Assembly (NCBI GenBank): GCA_001599595.1
Contig: BCHH01000007.1
Coordinates: 1,581,785-1,645,784 of the forward strand
Direction: 5' to 3'
DNA from: Beverwykella pulmonaria
Taxonomy: Eukaryota; Ascomycota; Dothideomycetes; Pleosporales; Melanommataceae
DNA: 64,000 nt
Part shown: in pieces, positions 32,801-44,409 of the stretch
How positions within the stretch are numbered: the stretch's first letter is position 1
Layout of the letters: each line of letters starts with the position of its first letter
Made by a program: the position numbers and the translations under genes
Notes under the pieces: model-generated
What the model saw: the letters and a program-made list of their open reading frames with translations, nothing else
Told to the model about the DNA's origin: nothing
Database searches by the model: none

Positions 32801-33967
32801 CAACGGAGCTGGCTCGTTGGAGTCATTGGGACCAGTTCCCTGTCTCTCTCGAGCTACTGCTACTTCGAGCTCGTCCCAGTCATACTCGTCATCCGTGCTC
32901 GAGATGCTGTGGTCACTCGTATCATCGCTCTCCAGAGTACCCGATCCTGTAGTTGAGTCATCGTAGCTCGAGGCAAGCTTACCATTTTTCTTGCTGTCAT
33001 TGTCCTCAAAGGCATGCGCAGATGTTAGGGCGAAAATAGTGTTGTCACCAACGAAGGAGATACCACAGGTTATAGTGCTCACTTGATACGACGTATCGTT
33101 TGAGACGAGCCGGGCGCCGATGAAGAGGCCATTATCCATGTATATGCTAAGTGACTTCATAGAATTCCCCAGCATCCAGAAGTTAGGGGAGAAAAACATA
33201 TGGATCCCAAAGACTGGGTGTGTGCACTCGTACTGCTTTCGCAGACTCTTCGTCCTGAGACATTTCCATATCTGGCGGCTGACGGCTTTGTCTATCCACG
33301 AATGGCAGATCAGAATTGACGGTTGGACGTTTCCTCGATCTGGGCCACACATCTTCATCTTATAGAGTGTGTTGGCCGGGCCTGCTTTCGAGAGGTCCTT
33401 GACCGTTAGGAGTTTCTCCTTGAAGAGGTCGATAATGTGTGGATAACGCTCTTTGTGCGTGTCGGAAATACAAGCGTCTGCATGCCTGTAGACATACATC
33501 TTCTTCTTGCAGCCTGGTATTTCCAAAGGCTCACGGAAGACATCCTGCAGCCGATCTGTTTTCGGGCGGGGGGCTGCTTCTGGCGGCGCTGCGCTCGTTG
33601 CAGTCGATTCCCCAGTCCACGTGTCCTCTAGAGGAACGAGGTCACCTCCAGCATCTAGAAGACCTGTTGGTATGGGATTACACGTAGGCTTGCCATCTAT
33701 GGCTAGCAAAGGATATTGTGGTGGGGCGTGAGATTTTGCGGACTTGTGCCGCTTTTGGACGGGCAGCGTGCTCTGTCCGGATATAGATGCTGTCGAATCG
33801 TCTAGTTCCCGACTGGAAACAAACCATCTCTTTCCAGGCTTTGGTGTACAATTTTTGGTTTTATTTAACTTAGGGGGCTCCACCCTTGGCATCGGGTCTG
33901 AGATGGGAGGAGTGGGAACCAGTGAACGAGCAGGATTGCTCACAGGGTTTTCAAGGCTGGATTTCAT
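29898..33967 (-). CDS. Trypsin-like serine protease fused to 17 TPR repeats
   Basis: Exon 1 is 33967-32473, then a 53-bp intron (GTATGA..TTAG, 32472-32420), then exon 2 32419-29898; 1338 residues in total. The first 170 residues are polar and unassigned. A trypsin-like domain follows with all three catalytic boxes in order: TSAHAF (His318), NLDWALVEI (Asp421) and GDSGSPV (Ser508, just after the splice). An acidic Ser/Asp-rich insert lies between His and Asp. After a linker with a duplicated 14-residue unit (DVAEDLQKQRVERR), 16 full 42-residue TPRs and one partial run from about residue 625 to the end. No NB-ARC or NACHT lies between protease and repeats. No signal peptide, so probably cytosolic. 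The plan suggests a sensor array directly controlling a protease; that is inference. Confidence 0.82.
29920..32045 (-). repeat. Tandem 126-bp TPR-coding repeats
   Basis: Seventeen units of 42 codons, kinesin-light-chain type (EKVLGPEHPDTLTSMSNLAG core, then a VL.. and QGKYEEAESMNR part). Variation is confined to a few positions: D/F/G after HP, the two residues after VL (DS, GR, VR, GC, GH), and the last two to three residues of the unit (LR, RY, LG, QY). The high DNA identity also creates a long meaningless open frame on the plus strand (29956-32301). Confidence 0.92.
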
Positions 33968-34188
33968 AATTGTTTGCTTAATGGATGCGGAAGATAAAGT
34001 CCCCGACTTTTAAATTGGGGCGATTGATGCAATGCTGTATTAACAAAAGGCTGGCTCATTGGTGAGCAAAAGAGGCAGCTGAAGGGGGCGGTAAAAATAG
34101 CGTCTTATAATAAATGTTTCTGCCTAATAACATGTGCCCTTGTCTTTGCTCGCTTATTAGCTTCAGTGGGTACCCCACCAGTGTGGCC

Positions 34189-35396
34189 ATGAATCTCGCC
34201 ACTACCCTTCCAAGAACTGGCGACGGCAATGCCGACTCCCTCGAGGGAGCCTTGAAAGTCCTCTGCCGGGTCCGTAAGTTGACAGAAACCCAATTCGCAG
34301 CCTTCCGGCAGTTCTACGACGAAGCGCGACCGGAAGTACGACTTGCAAGGCATGACGGCGGGGCTGTCATTCTTATTGATGGCATTGGCCTACCGACACA
34401 TGAAAGCGTTGTACAAGCAGTCAACAACATGAGATCCAGTTCTGAGAAAACAGCGAAGGCATTCTGGACTGAAGCGTTTCCGCACTGCGTCAACCAGAAC
34501 CAGAAGGACGCGGCCCGGCAAACGGTGAAGCTCGCCTATTTAATTGATCCTGCCTCACAGGACGACTATCCAAACGGCTTTAGGTTTGAAAACGAGCCGG
34601 TATATCCCGTTAAGTGGCAGCCGGAGCAGAAGTTCAAAGACTTCTTCAATGCCGCCTTCCCCACCGATACCCAAGATGTATGGGCGGCTTCAAGCAGGCA
34701 AACGTCCCTGAAGGCGTGGAAACTCTGCAAAAGGCTAAAACTTGAAATCGTGCGGACCAACGATCTCGCTCAGCATCTGGTTTACAATCCGAAGACGAAG
34801 TCTCTAGCAGTCTTTCATCAAGTTGAATGGCTCAAGGCGCAGATAAGGTATACCAGGGACAGGAAATTGGACGAGGCGGCTGAGGCGAGCCTTGCCGCGT
34901 GCGTACGCCCGATTTCCAGAGGCTAGCTGCACCATGCTGATATACATACTTCAGTGGAACGTTACCCCCGCAGCTTCTCGTCGAGACTCTCTACACTATC
35001 TACGCAATCCTCTTCCCAGTCGGCAATAACAAAAAGTCCCTCAGGTTCGCGAAGCGCCTCGTCCGGGCGGAGAGGCCCGAGGACGCGAAATCTACGTTCG
35101 ATCACAACCTCCTCATCTACGACGGATCAGTCCATCAACTTCCCGCAAACTTCAAGTACGTGTACTGGAGCAGAAGACTAAAGGCTCTGCAGGCTCTAGT
35201 GGAGGCGCGACCGCCGAAAAATAAGATCGTCTCGTGGTTTGAGCGCCATACGTCAGAGAGAAACGCGCTGACAATAGCAATTATTGGCCTGTTTCTTAGT
35301 GTTTTGTTTGGCTTTCTAGGCTTGTTAGTAGGGATTTTACAAGTTGTTGTCTCTACATGGGCGTGGAAATACCCGGTGCAGTGTTCTAGTAACTAA
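34189..35396 (+). CDS. Uncharacterised fungal protein with C-terminal TM region
   Basis: The preferred start is ATG 34189 (MNLATTLPRTGDG); an upstream in-frame ATG lies at 34114. Exon 1 ends at 34898, a 56-bp intron (GTGCGT..TTCAG, 34899-34954) follows, and exon 2 is 34955-35396; 383 residues from 34189. The join gives EASLAA-GTLPPQLLVETLYTI, a segment typical of a large unnamed fungal family in which exon 1 carries KLCKRLKLEIVRTNDLAQHLVY and VFHQVEWLKAQ. It ends with a hydrophobic stretch (LTIAIIGLFLSVLFGFLGLLVGILQVVV) that could form two short helices or one long one. Members are often near NLR-like genes (recollection). Function unknown. Confidence 0.7.
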
Positions 35397-36787
35397 GAAG
35401 ATGGTTTCCTAGAGAGTATCACAGCATTAGGAGGAGTAGTCAAATTGTCTGTGTGTTGCACCCCGTTGCCTGATAGATATTGACGCGCTAAACTCACATG
35501 TAATCGGTGCGGTTCATCAATGCCGACGTACTTTTTCATGCTAAACTCCCATGGGGCTCGCAGAACAACAACATCTACTACGCTAGCAAGTCCCACCGGC
35601 GAGTTTGTGCGATGAACCGAGGCTGACGGTATCCCTCCCTACAGCAAGACCAGAGACACCTCTAAGCCCTTTCTGCGCCGTGCCCTTTCGCCGCGACCCA
35701 AATTCGGAACGCCGTTCGACCAGATACACGAGAAATTTTCTGCGCCGGTATCGCGCACAGTGATGGTAGGCCTAGGCGGGCATGGAGTTGATGGCCTGCG
35801 AGAATTCGGCCTTGTTTGCCTTGTTGATGATCTTCTCATACAGTAGCCAGGCTTATCACTAAAATCATCAATACTGCAGCATCATAAAAGACGCATCGCT
35901 TCGCGTGGAACTAGACTGAACGGGCGATCGAAGGGGATTTTGGTGAGTTTCAATGCAGTAGCCTAACAGAGCTGAAGAGACAAAGCTTCATAAATCGCTC
36001 GATCAGGCAAGGTATCAGTCCTCGCTATGAAGGTTAGCTCGCGCATAGGGTCATAAGCGAATGAGCTATACCAAAGAGTTGTATATACAAGGCAAAGCTG
36101 CCGTGCCCTGCTTTATCAAACCTACTCTATCAAAGGGAGTTAGATAAAGCTAAGGTCGAGTGGGGTGCAGCTGATTTCAGCCCCAAATGTGGCAAGGTAA
36201 ATGAGGCTGCAATGTAGTCAAATAAGTGGCTACTCAGCTTTTTGGCACTATTACTGTAAGCGGACGAACATCTCGATCCCGCTTGCAGGGATAAACTCTA
36301 TGAACAAGTCCTGATGATGAAATGGAAAATTGGTACGCTGAAGGTGACAGGGGCTCAGATTATTTGGAAGATTGTTGAGTTGATGAATCGCGGTGCGAGG
36401 TTGCTTGATTTTATGATGGGCATTGATGCTGAGTTAGCATCTTGATAAATATTGGGTAGCTTATTGGTGCGACATTTTCATTAAGGGAGATAGGGCATGA
36501 TGAAGGCTTGGAGCACTGCTTGCAGATGGGAGCGTTGGTACAGAGAGTCGTATGGTTGAGGAAGAAATTGGATGCTATTGGGGCTAGTCAGGAGCAGGAT
36601 CATGCGGAGTATGTGGATGAAGAAGGACGGTTGGCAAAAGCGATGGTGGTGTATCAGGTTTATATGAAGACTTCCCCGTAAGGAAACTATTCACGCTCTA
36701 GAATACATGTCTATAAACTCCGTCACTCCTACCATACTACCCATTGAAAAGAAAACACCAGGCAACCAACTAAGCACTACACATCCT
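35397..36787. other. Intergenic with a coding-like relic
   Basis: No intact gene. At about 36315-36680 two plus-strand stretches read as codon-like sequence (for example VTGAQIIWKIVELMNRGARL and LDAIGASQEQDHAEYVDEEG), separated by stops. They look like remains of a gene I cannot name. The gap marks the border between the NLR/HET island and the metabolite cluster. Confidence 0.4.
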
Positions 36788-37450
36788 TTACATCAAATTC
36801 GTAATAACCGGCGCCGTCCTATCCCACGTCCTGCTCTCGGCCGCCTCGACCAAAAACTTCGCCACACTTCCCCGATTACACGCCCCCATCATTGGCACAC
36901 CCTTCCCATCCTTGGGCCACTCCTTTACTTCCGCCGCCTCGCCTTCGACCAACCTCGACGGCCTCACAAACACATAATTGACTCCACTGGCCTTGGTCTC
37001 CTTGGCAACGAGATTATGGTCATCGTACTGGTAAATCATGTTGGATTTCTTCATCAACATACGCAGGACCCAGTGCATGTTGGGCCAGGACTCGGCAACG
37101 CCTTGGGCCTGCATGATAACGATTTTCGGAGTGTTGAATTCCTTCATTACGGCGACGACGTTGGCGTTGCTGTCGGCCATGAGTCTTGGAGGGGAAATGA
37201 CGGCTGCGAAGGGGGAATCTGCTGCGCGGGGAGCGCTGAGCGTCACGATGACAGCCTCGAAATTGCTCGCTTGGAATGCTTTGCGCACGTCGTCTTTGTT
37301 CATAGGCGTGCCGGTGACAGTTTGGAGTCCGGGCTTGGAGATTTTGGAGGGATCGCGGACCAGTGCGTGGACTGAGTGGCCGCGCTGGAGAAGCTCGTCG
37401 ATGACGAGGAGGCCGGTGCGACCGCTTCCGCCGATGATGAGGACACGCAT
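36788..37450 (-). CDS. NAD(P)-binding NmrA-like oxidoreductase
   Basis: ATG 37450, 220 residues, no intron. Rossmann start MRVLIIGGSGRTGLLVIDEL has the GGxGxTG pattern of the NAD(P)H-binding (PF13460-like) atypical short-chain dehydrogenases. A VNYVFVRPSRL segment in the second half is also typical. The length matches compact members such as biliverdin-reductase-B-like proteins. It lies at the left edge of the metabolite cluster and is divergent from the FAD monooxygenase at 38203. The two share a 753-bp intergenic region holding the double CGGATCCG site. Could reduce a cluster intermediate or act in redox regulation. Confidence 0.8.
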   Translation of the reverse strand: MRVLIIGGSGRTGLLVIDELLQRGHSVHALVRDPSKISKPGLQTVTGTPMNKDDVRKAFQASNFEAVIVTLSAPRAADSPFAAVISPPRLMADSNANVVAVMKEFNTPKIVIMQAQGVAESWPNMHWVLRMLMKKSNMIYQYDDHNLVAKETKASGVNYVFVRPSRLVEGEAAEVKEWPKDGKGVPMMGACNRGSVAKFLVEAAESRTWDRTAPVITNLM

Positions 37451-37710
37451 GATGATGATGAAGTTGTTGGTGGTGTTGGTGTTAGGGTTGTGAGGTATTC
37501 GTGGGCTGGGTGTGGGTAGGCGGCTTCAAAGAATGAGAGAGAGAGGAATCGGGACTTGTGGGGTTTGGAAGTCTTAGTCATGGACTGTTGATAGATGAGA
37601 AGGTGAATGGGATGACAGTGGTGTGATTCGAGAGAGGCCTGACACCTCTTTTATCTGTTTGTGTGCTGCGTGCGGTTTTGCGCGTGGTTGCTAGTTGATG
37701 CTCCGGCTCT

Positions 37711-37731
37711 CGGATCCGGATTCCGGATCCG
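37711..37731. promoter_or_regulatory. Double CGGATCCG palindrome, candidate Zn2Cys6 site
   Basis: Two CGGATCCG copies start 13 bp apart (37711 and 37724) and form a near-perfect 21-bp palindrome between the divergent NmrA-like and monooxygenase genes. The same 13-bp arrangement recurs at 45154-45174. CGG-N2-CCG is a plausible binding shape for a Zn2Cys6 dimer. Inference only. Confidence 0.5.
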
Positions 37732-38202
37732 AAGATCTCATCGCCCTGCAACGCTCCAATTGCATTGCCGCAACCACCTCTTGAAACAAAATCTACAAGG
37801 AAAGAGCGGTGCAGGTAGTCGGAGCCGCACCGTTGTCCGCTCATTGTTCAACGTGAGAGGTTCATAAAAGGTTGACTTCCCAGAAGAAGATAATTCATCA
37901 TCAACTCACCAACTGTCTCCACTTCAACCACCTCAGCCACAGTTTCTATCCTCTCGCTCTTCTTGCACAGTCTGCTTCAAGTCAATACCAATCGCCGAAG
38001 ATCAAGACATCGACCATTTGAATTAGCATCAAGCTCTCCCGATCGTCCTCCAGCATCGACTGCTTATCGAAGACCTCTACTCATTATCTGTCCCACCATC
38101 TTCCACAACAAGGGAGCAACTACGATCAGAGATCAAGTCCTCGACTTACACGTTACCTCTTATCCCTCTGAAGTTCCCTCTTCATCTTTTCCCTTTTTCA
38201 AC

Positions 38203-39516
38203 ATGCTCCAAGCTCCTCCCTCTCGTGTGGCCATCATCGGCGCAGGCCTCGCAGGCCTCACGCTTGCCCTGTCTCTTCACCGGCAAGGCATCTCATGCAC
38301 CATCTACGAGCTTCGCGAGCCCTCGACGACTACTTCTGGTGCACTTATGCTTTCTCCCAACGCTCTTCGCATCCTTGACACCCTCGGTCTTTACAAAGGC
38401 CTCAAGTCCCAAGGATACAACTTCGAGACCATTGCCTTCCAGAACTCCGAACTCCACACGACAGATAAATACTATCTCGGAAGCGAGAAGCTATACCAGT
38501 ACAAGGCCCTCCGCATCTACCGTCAAACTCTTCTCACCGAACTTCGCGCCGAGGTCAATAGGCTCCAAATCCCAGTCACCTACCAAGTCAAGTTCAGCCA
38601 CATCATTTCTGAGGACGACACGGGTGTGACCTTTGCCTTTGCAGATGGTACCAAGGCGTCTGCCGATATTCTTGTCGGCGCCGATGGCATTCATTCGAAG
38701 GTCCGCCAGTACATCGCTCCTGGCGTCGTGCCGAAGTACTCTGGTATGGTTGCCATCACGTGCGCGCTTCAGAGATCCGTCCTCGAATATCCCGCCGGTA
38801 CCTGTCCAAGGGACTACCCAATGCCCGTTGCAATTCATGGCAAGAAAGGCGCCTTCGTGATGGCCCCGCAGAACATAGATGGATCAGAGGTTCTCGCAGG
38901 GACGCAGCGCGCTTGGCCGGAGCAGGACCGTGCAGGTTGGGATGCGCTCTTGGACAACAAGGAGGAACTTCTCGGATTGTTCCGTAGCGACATCGAGTCC
39001 TGGCCCACTCTCGTGCAATCGGCACTCAACAACGTGCCCAGGGACACCCTAGCCATTTGGCCATACTACGTAGTACCAAAGCTTGAGCGTTGGTACTCCC
39101 CGACCAAACGCGTAGTCATCCTGGGCGACGCAGCACACGCGATTCCTCCGACCGCTGGACAAGGTGCTTCGCAAGGGTTCGAGGATGCGTTTACGCTGGC
39201 GGCAGTGCTGCCTCGTCTAACTTCCAAGTTGCCGCTGGACAAGGCATTGACTGGCTGGAAGGATATGCGTCAGCAGCGCATCGACAAAGTCATTGAGTTG
39301 ACGCTGCAGCTGAACAACGCTCGCCTCCCTCAGGCTGAACGCGAAAAATTAGCTGCAGCTGGCGGTCTTGTCTGGCAGAGCGGTGACCAGGGAGAGCTGG
39401 AATGGCTGTATATGGCTGACGTAGAGAAAGATGCTTTGGCCTTTGTCAAAGCCGAGACGAAGGGGGGACATATGTGCCCGGTCGAGTGGGTAGCGTCGAA
39501 GATGAAGGGTGTATGA
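38203..39516 (+). CDS. FAD-dependent monooxygenase (salicylate-hydroxylase-like)
   Basis: ATG 38203 (MLQAPPSRV) chosen because the dinucleotide fold begins right after it; 437 residues, no intron. FAD motifs: GAGLAGLTLALSL (GxGxxG), GADGIHSKVR (DG motif), GDAAHAIPPTAGQGASQGFED (GD motif). This is the class A flavoprotein hydroxylase family, which oxygenates aromatic or enolic substrates using NAD(P)H and O2. The frame is open upstream to 37963, but that part looks like 5' leader. It belongs to the metabolite cluster and shares its promoter region with the NmrA-like gene. Likely a tailoring hydroxylase; substrate unknown. Confidence 0.85.
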   Translation: MLQAPPSRVAIIGAGLAGLTLALSLHRQGISCTIYELREPSTTTSGALMLSPNALRILDTLGLYKGLKSQGYNFETIAFQNSELHTTDKYYLGSEKLYQYKALRIYRQTLLTELRAEVNRLQIPVTYQVKFSHIISEDDTGVTFAFADGTKASADILVGADGIHSKVRQYIAPGVVPKYSGMVAITCALQRSVLEYPAGTCPRDYPMPVAIHGKKGAFVMAPQNIDGSEVLAGTQRAWPEQDRAGWDALLDNKEELLGLFRSDIESWPTLVQSALNNVPRDTLAIWPYYVVPKLERWYSPTKRVVILGDAAHAIPPTAGQGASQGFEDAFTLAAVLPRLTSKLPLDKALTGWKDMRQQRIDKVIELTLQLNNARLPQAEREKLAAAGGLVWQSGDQGELEWLYMADVEKDALAFVKAETKGGHMCPVEWVASKMKGV

Positions 39517-40045
39517 AGGGTACGAAGGGTTGTAGGTGGCATTCGGATTCCGAAGGATCAGGCGTAGAAAGGAGCAATGGGTTGCGTAGATTTCATACTG
39601 CAGTATTAGTTGGCCCGGGCAGGTCGGGCTCCCCCCTCAATATCGTTTGTTCTCCTTCTTCAATTAGGTTCCGTAATATTGTGAAGATAGGTTCTCGAAA
39701 CTGGCGGTTTTGCCTTCACATGTGCCATACGTGCGGCTAATTATATGTTGTGGGCTGTGCTTTCCGCTGCACAGCTTCCGCACTAGTAGCCCTTTGGGCA
39801 AGAACGTGAGTGGCGGGGTCGGTCCGTGAGACAATTAGATTTCTTCCTAGATTACATCTTACACATATGCACAACGCCGCAAAGGATGATACACGTAACG
39901 CCCGGCCTGAAATTGTCTCCACGGCGTTGCGGTCTTGATGCCTTTATATGTTCTCTGTTCAACTCGAGTCTCGGACACGCAGCCAGAACTACTCTCTCAC
40001 CGATCACCCACCTGAGGCGGAAAAACACCCGATCGAACATCCGCC

Positions 40046-42356
40046 ATGGAAGAATCAAACCCTCGAAAGAGACCACGTCCAGTTGTATCATGTCTACGAT
40101 GCCGTGACAAGAAACTAAAGTGTGATCGCACGTCGCCCTGTGAGAATTGTATCAAGGCTCAGATCGCGAACACTTGCACCTACCAACGGGACGGTCCGCC
40201 TGCCAAAATAGCGACGCGCGAAGCGTCTCCAGCGACAACAAGTTCAGCGTCATGTACTCCTCTCGAGGACCTGCAATCTAGGATGTCGAGAGTCGAGGAA
40301 ATGCTGGGCGTACGGCCTGGCTCAACACGCGCCAACAAGGAGGACATCACCAAACAACAGCCAACAACATCCACAGCTCCGCTGCTTGGAACGCTTGTGG
40401 TCAAAGGGTCAAGATCTGTGTACCATGGACAAAATGATAGAGTGACACTCTTAAACCAGGTAATTGAAGCTATTAAGCCAATGCCATAATCTATCTAACA
40501 ACATACAGTTTCTTGAGGTCAAGGATTTTTTTGTTCACGAAATGTCCAAGAATGAACAACTCCAAGCTTCAGCCAAGCAAGTCAGATTTCTTCAAAACAA
40601 ATCGAATGAGAATATCTCGTCACCTGACATGTCTGGATCTGACTTCTCAATGTCTCTGCTGAAGCTGCATGAGTTCTTGCCTCCCAAGACGTATTGCGAT
40701 AGATTGGTCACCATCTACTGCCGACACTTTGAGCGCACTATGCGTATTCTGCACATACCGACCTTCATGCGTCAATACGAGCAGATCTGGACCAACACCA
40801 ACCCAGAAATCTGGAGCTCGTCTAGCATCATACCGCAAGTCACGGCCGTAATGACCATGGCATACCACATGGACGACTCACCTCCCATCAACGATGGCGA
40901 AGCCCATAGGTCGTATCTCAGGGGAGCTGCTATCGATCTCATACAAGCGTGGCTTGATGAGCTGACCCGCAAACAGCGGACTCAATTGGCCACACTACAA
41001 GTCGAAATTCTCTTGCTTCTGTCAAGGAGCCTTCGGCAGATGCATCCCGAAAGACTCTGGGTTGCGACGGGGGCCCTTGTGCGCTCCGCAATATCAATGG
41101 GCTTACACATGGATCCTACGACTGTCCCGAAGATTACTCCATATCAAATCGAAATGCGGCGCAGATTGTGGGCTACAGTGCTCGAAATGGACGTTCAGGC
41201 TTCGATGACTACGGGAATGCCGCTAGGAATTCCTGAGATCGAGTTTGGCAACCTGCCACCAGCGAATATCAACGACTCAGATTTTGATGAGTCTACGGCC
41301 AAGTTGCCGGTTTCGCGCCCAATGGATGTTTATACAGATAGCATTTACCAAGTATGCCTTGCGACTTCTCTATCACAGCGCCTCAAGGCTCTATCGCTCG
41401 TCCAGCGGTCGTGTCCAGACATGGATGATGCCTTGAAGGCAGGAAGAAGGGTTGAAGAGTGCATTGCTCGCAAACCCGCAATGTTGAGCCTTAATGGCAG
41501 TGGCTCCGCTCTCACAGACAGCGGTTCTTTACTGCATCGCGTTCTACTCGACCTATATCTACGTCGTCCCCTTCTGTGTCTATATAAGCCGCTACTCCTT
41601 CGAGAAGCTGCAAATCAAACACTGTTATCGGAGGTTCAGAAGCACTGCCTAGAGTCATCGTTAGTCATTCTGTCCTACCAAGATTTATACAGCACGCAAA
41701 CGCTGGCAAACGTCACCAGCAATCCTTTACCTCAGCAGGACTTCTTCTACCGGTGCTGCAAGACAGATATGCTATGGGCTGCATTAAGCGTTTGCCAACA
41801 TATCAAAACACTTAACCAAGCCCAGACAGCCAACAAACCTCTCGAGCGACAGATTGGCCAAGATCACACCTCGCTTGTCAGGACCGTCGAGAACACGATT
41901 AGTGCCTTGGTCTCCAGAATCGGGCGGAAAGGAGGCGACTTGAAAGATATTGTATTCCTCTCTCTTACGCTCCAGTCAGTGCAGCTGCCAGAATCGTCAC
42001 CAGACCGACAGAATGCGTTAATTCAGAGCACGAAGAAAGCACTTGCGGCGTGCCGGGAGAGGTTGATGCATACAATTATGACTCCAAGTGAAGCATCGAG
42101 TACACCGGTAACAAAGCGTGCCAAGACGGCCAAGACGGCCTACAACATTACACCGCCGGAATCCGCGCTGACGCCGACGTCCATGGGCGATGTCCCGCTT
42201 CCGATTGATTTCCTCGAGAATGCCGAACAATGGTTTGGCGATCTATCTAATGCGGTTTCTGATCTCAACAACGGTCAGGGCGCGTGGCTCAACTCTAGTG
42301 ACGCGTTTAATCTTGGGTTCAATCAGGATTGGAACTGGGAGCATATGTGGCAATAA
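40046..42356 (+). CDS. Zn2Cys6 transcription factor
   Basis: ATG 40046. Exon 1 is 40046-40459, then a 49-bp intron (GTAATT..TACAG, 40460-40508), then exon 2 40509-42356; 753 residues. The N-terminal zinc cluster CLRCRDKKLKC..SPCENC (C-x2-C-x6-C-x5-C-x2-C-x8-C) is at residues 16-45, followed by a short coiled coil (LEDLQSRMSRVEEML) and a fungal-specific middle-homology domain (HFERTMRILHIPTFMRQYEQIW; LWVATGALVRSAISMGLHMD; RRRLWATVLEMD). Its position makes it the likely pathway-specific activator. The upstream gap contains CGGATTCCG (39544-39552), a variant of the cluster palindrome, which would allow autoregulation. Confidence 0.88.
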
Positions 42357-42489
42357 TCATGAATGGAACTCTGTTATATATAGGAAAGAAACCCAAAACT
42401 CAATAAGACGGACAATAGACGGACCCGGGCATACCTCTAAATGTGACCAAATGTTTATGATAACGATTCTTCAAAAACGAATACCACCC

Positions 42490-44124
42490 TTACCTCCTCG
42501 TGCAACGGAGTTGCATGTTCGGGTGATTGATCCAAACCTGCTCGTTCCTGCCCCAGCTATCCATCGACTCCGACTTCACCATGCCAAGGTCGTACTTGTC
42601 GACAAGATGGAGCAAAACATTGCGCATGAGTATATCCGCCACGAATTGACCCATGCATTTGCGTGGACCAAAACCAAATCGCCAATAGTGGTATCGGGCA
42701 TCTGTGCGGTCTCCAGATAGGAACCTGTCGGGCATGTACTTGTCGCGGTTCTCGCCCCAGTATGGATTCCGGATGTTCAATGCATAGGAGTCGATGACAA
42801 AGTTGGTGCCGGCTGGGAAAGCGTAGCCTCCAACTACCCGTGCAGTTGGAATGCCCTGTGGAACCGAGAATGCAGCGAGCGGTCGAAGTCGTGCAGCCTC
42901 GTTGACACAAGCCGCTAACAGGGTATTGTTATCGGTCAAGTACGAGTCGAAGATGAGGCCCGACTTATCTGCCTCTTCACGTCTGGCTACAATCTCTGCG
43001 CGCACACGTGCCTGGATATCGGGGTAGGCCGCCATGAAGACAACGTTCCAGCTAAGTGCTCCGATTGTCACATCCAGGTTCGCGAAAAGCATCTCGTCCA
43101 TAGTTTGAAGCAACTCATCGGTTGTCAACTCCCCGATTTCGCGAGCCTCAAAGAATTCGACGATAGGCGCGTTGATTTTGCGCTCTAGTGCTGATTGGTA
43201 TGCGAGTTCATTCAATTCCAGCCACTGCTTCTTGAATGCGAGCAGGTCCCTATTCGCCTTTGTCGGCAAGTGCTTCGCCCATGTGTACCGTGCAACACCT
43301 CCTTGGATGACATAAGCCATGAGCGCTTCTCGATGCGGAGCCAAGTCGCGAAGACCTTTTTCAATCTCGACTGTCAAAGGTCCATATACTACTTCTGCGA
43401 CGATGAGGAATGGCAGAAGTTTAAGGTCGCCGGCGGGGTCGAGGAGTCCTCGTGACAAGTCTTTAGTGTCGTAAAGCTCGTGGAAGAAGGACTCAGTCCG
43501 CTTCTGCACTGTGGGAACATACGTCGTAGCCATGCTTCGGTGAAATGGTTTCTCCATGACGGCTCGGACACGCTTCCACTGGTCTTGACTTATGAGACCG
43601 ACGCACTGTCCGAGAAGCTGGCCTAGCATGTATCCAGAGTTGTTGTTGACGGCCTTCATGTGTTTGTCGGAGTCCTTGAATACAATTCGGACGTGCTCAG
43701 GCTTGGTGATAACCCTGTCGCACATGTCAGCAAGGGCGACATCACAGGCTACTAGTCAATGATACTTACACCTCAGGTGTCATACCCGACCACATGCGGT
43801 AGATAGCGCCGAACTTGGCCTCCCAGGTCGCGCTGTTCTTCTCACCTTTGAGGAACTTCTCAGCATCACCTATCGGAAGATCTTAGCATAACATAGAGTG
43901 GATGTAGAGAGAGGTATACCTTGACCGTTCGGCCACACATAATCATTCGATGGGAAGCTGCTACCGTCGTCCACGTGCCTCCATGCATGTCGACGTGAGA
44001 GATATGTGTTGATTGTACATGAGAGTATGGCTTTGATCAAGCCTGCAATACGGGCTTTGGCGACAAAGATGCAGAGAGCTATAAGAGCAGTGCCCTGTGC
44101 CGCGAGTATCAGGGTTGATGGCAT
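42490..44124 (-). CDS. Cytochrome P450 monooxygenase
   Basis: Three exons: 44124-43920, 43869-43770 and 43714-42490, with introns of 50 and 55 bp whose GT-AG ends restore the frame; 509 residues. It begins with an ER membrane anchor (STLILAAQGTALIALCIFVA). P450 signatures: EAARLRP (ExxR), a PDRFLSGDR region, and the heme Cys ligand loop FGFGPRKCMGQ. The I-helix motif is unusual (MLFANLDVTIGALSW in place of AGxDT), which is also seen in some fungal P450s acting on amino-acid-derived substrates. It is convergent with the regulator gene. Probable oxidation step in the cluster. Confidence 0.87.
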
Positions 44125-44409
44125 GGTATAGTGATGGTGACGGCTGGGAAGAGAAGCTTTCAAAGATGGAAGAACAGTGCAGGATGCTCCAATGATGCGA
44201 GGAAGAGTAATGATGGTTCAGAAATATCTGAAGAGGTAGAATCAAAGCCTGATCAAAGAATGCAGATGATGAGAAGCTTTTGGATGCTGGATTCATATAG
44301 ACCTCTGTCGACGCCGCTATATACTCTATCCTGATAACCGCTCCCCACCTCCCTTCTACCGAGCAGTGCAACACCATCATCGACAAGGACAAAGACAGCG
44401 GCGACATGA

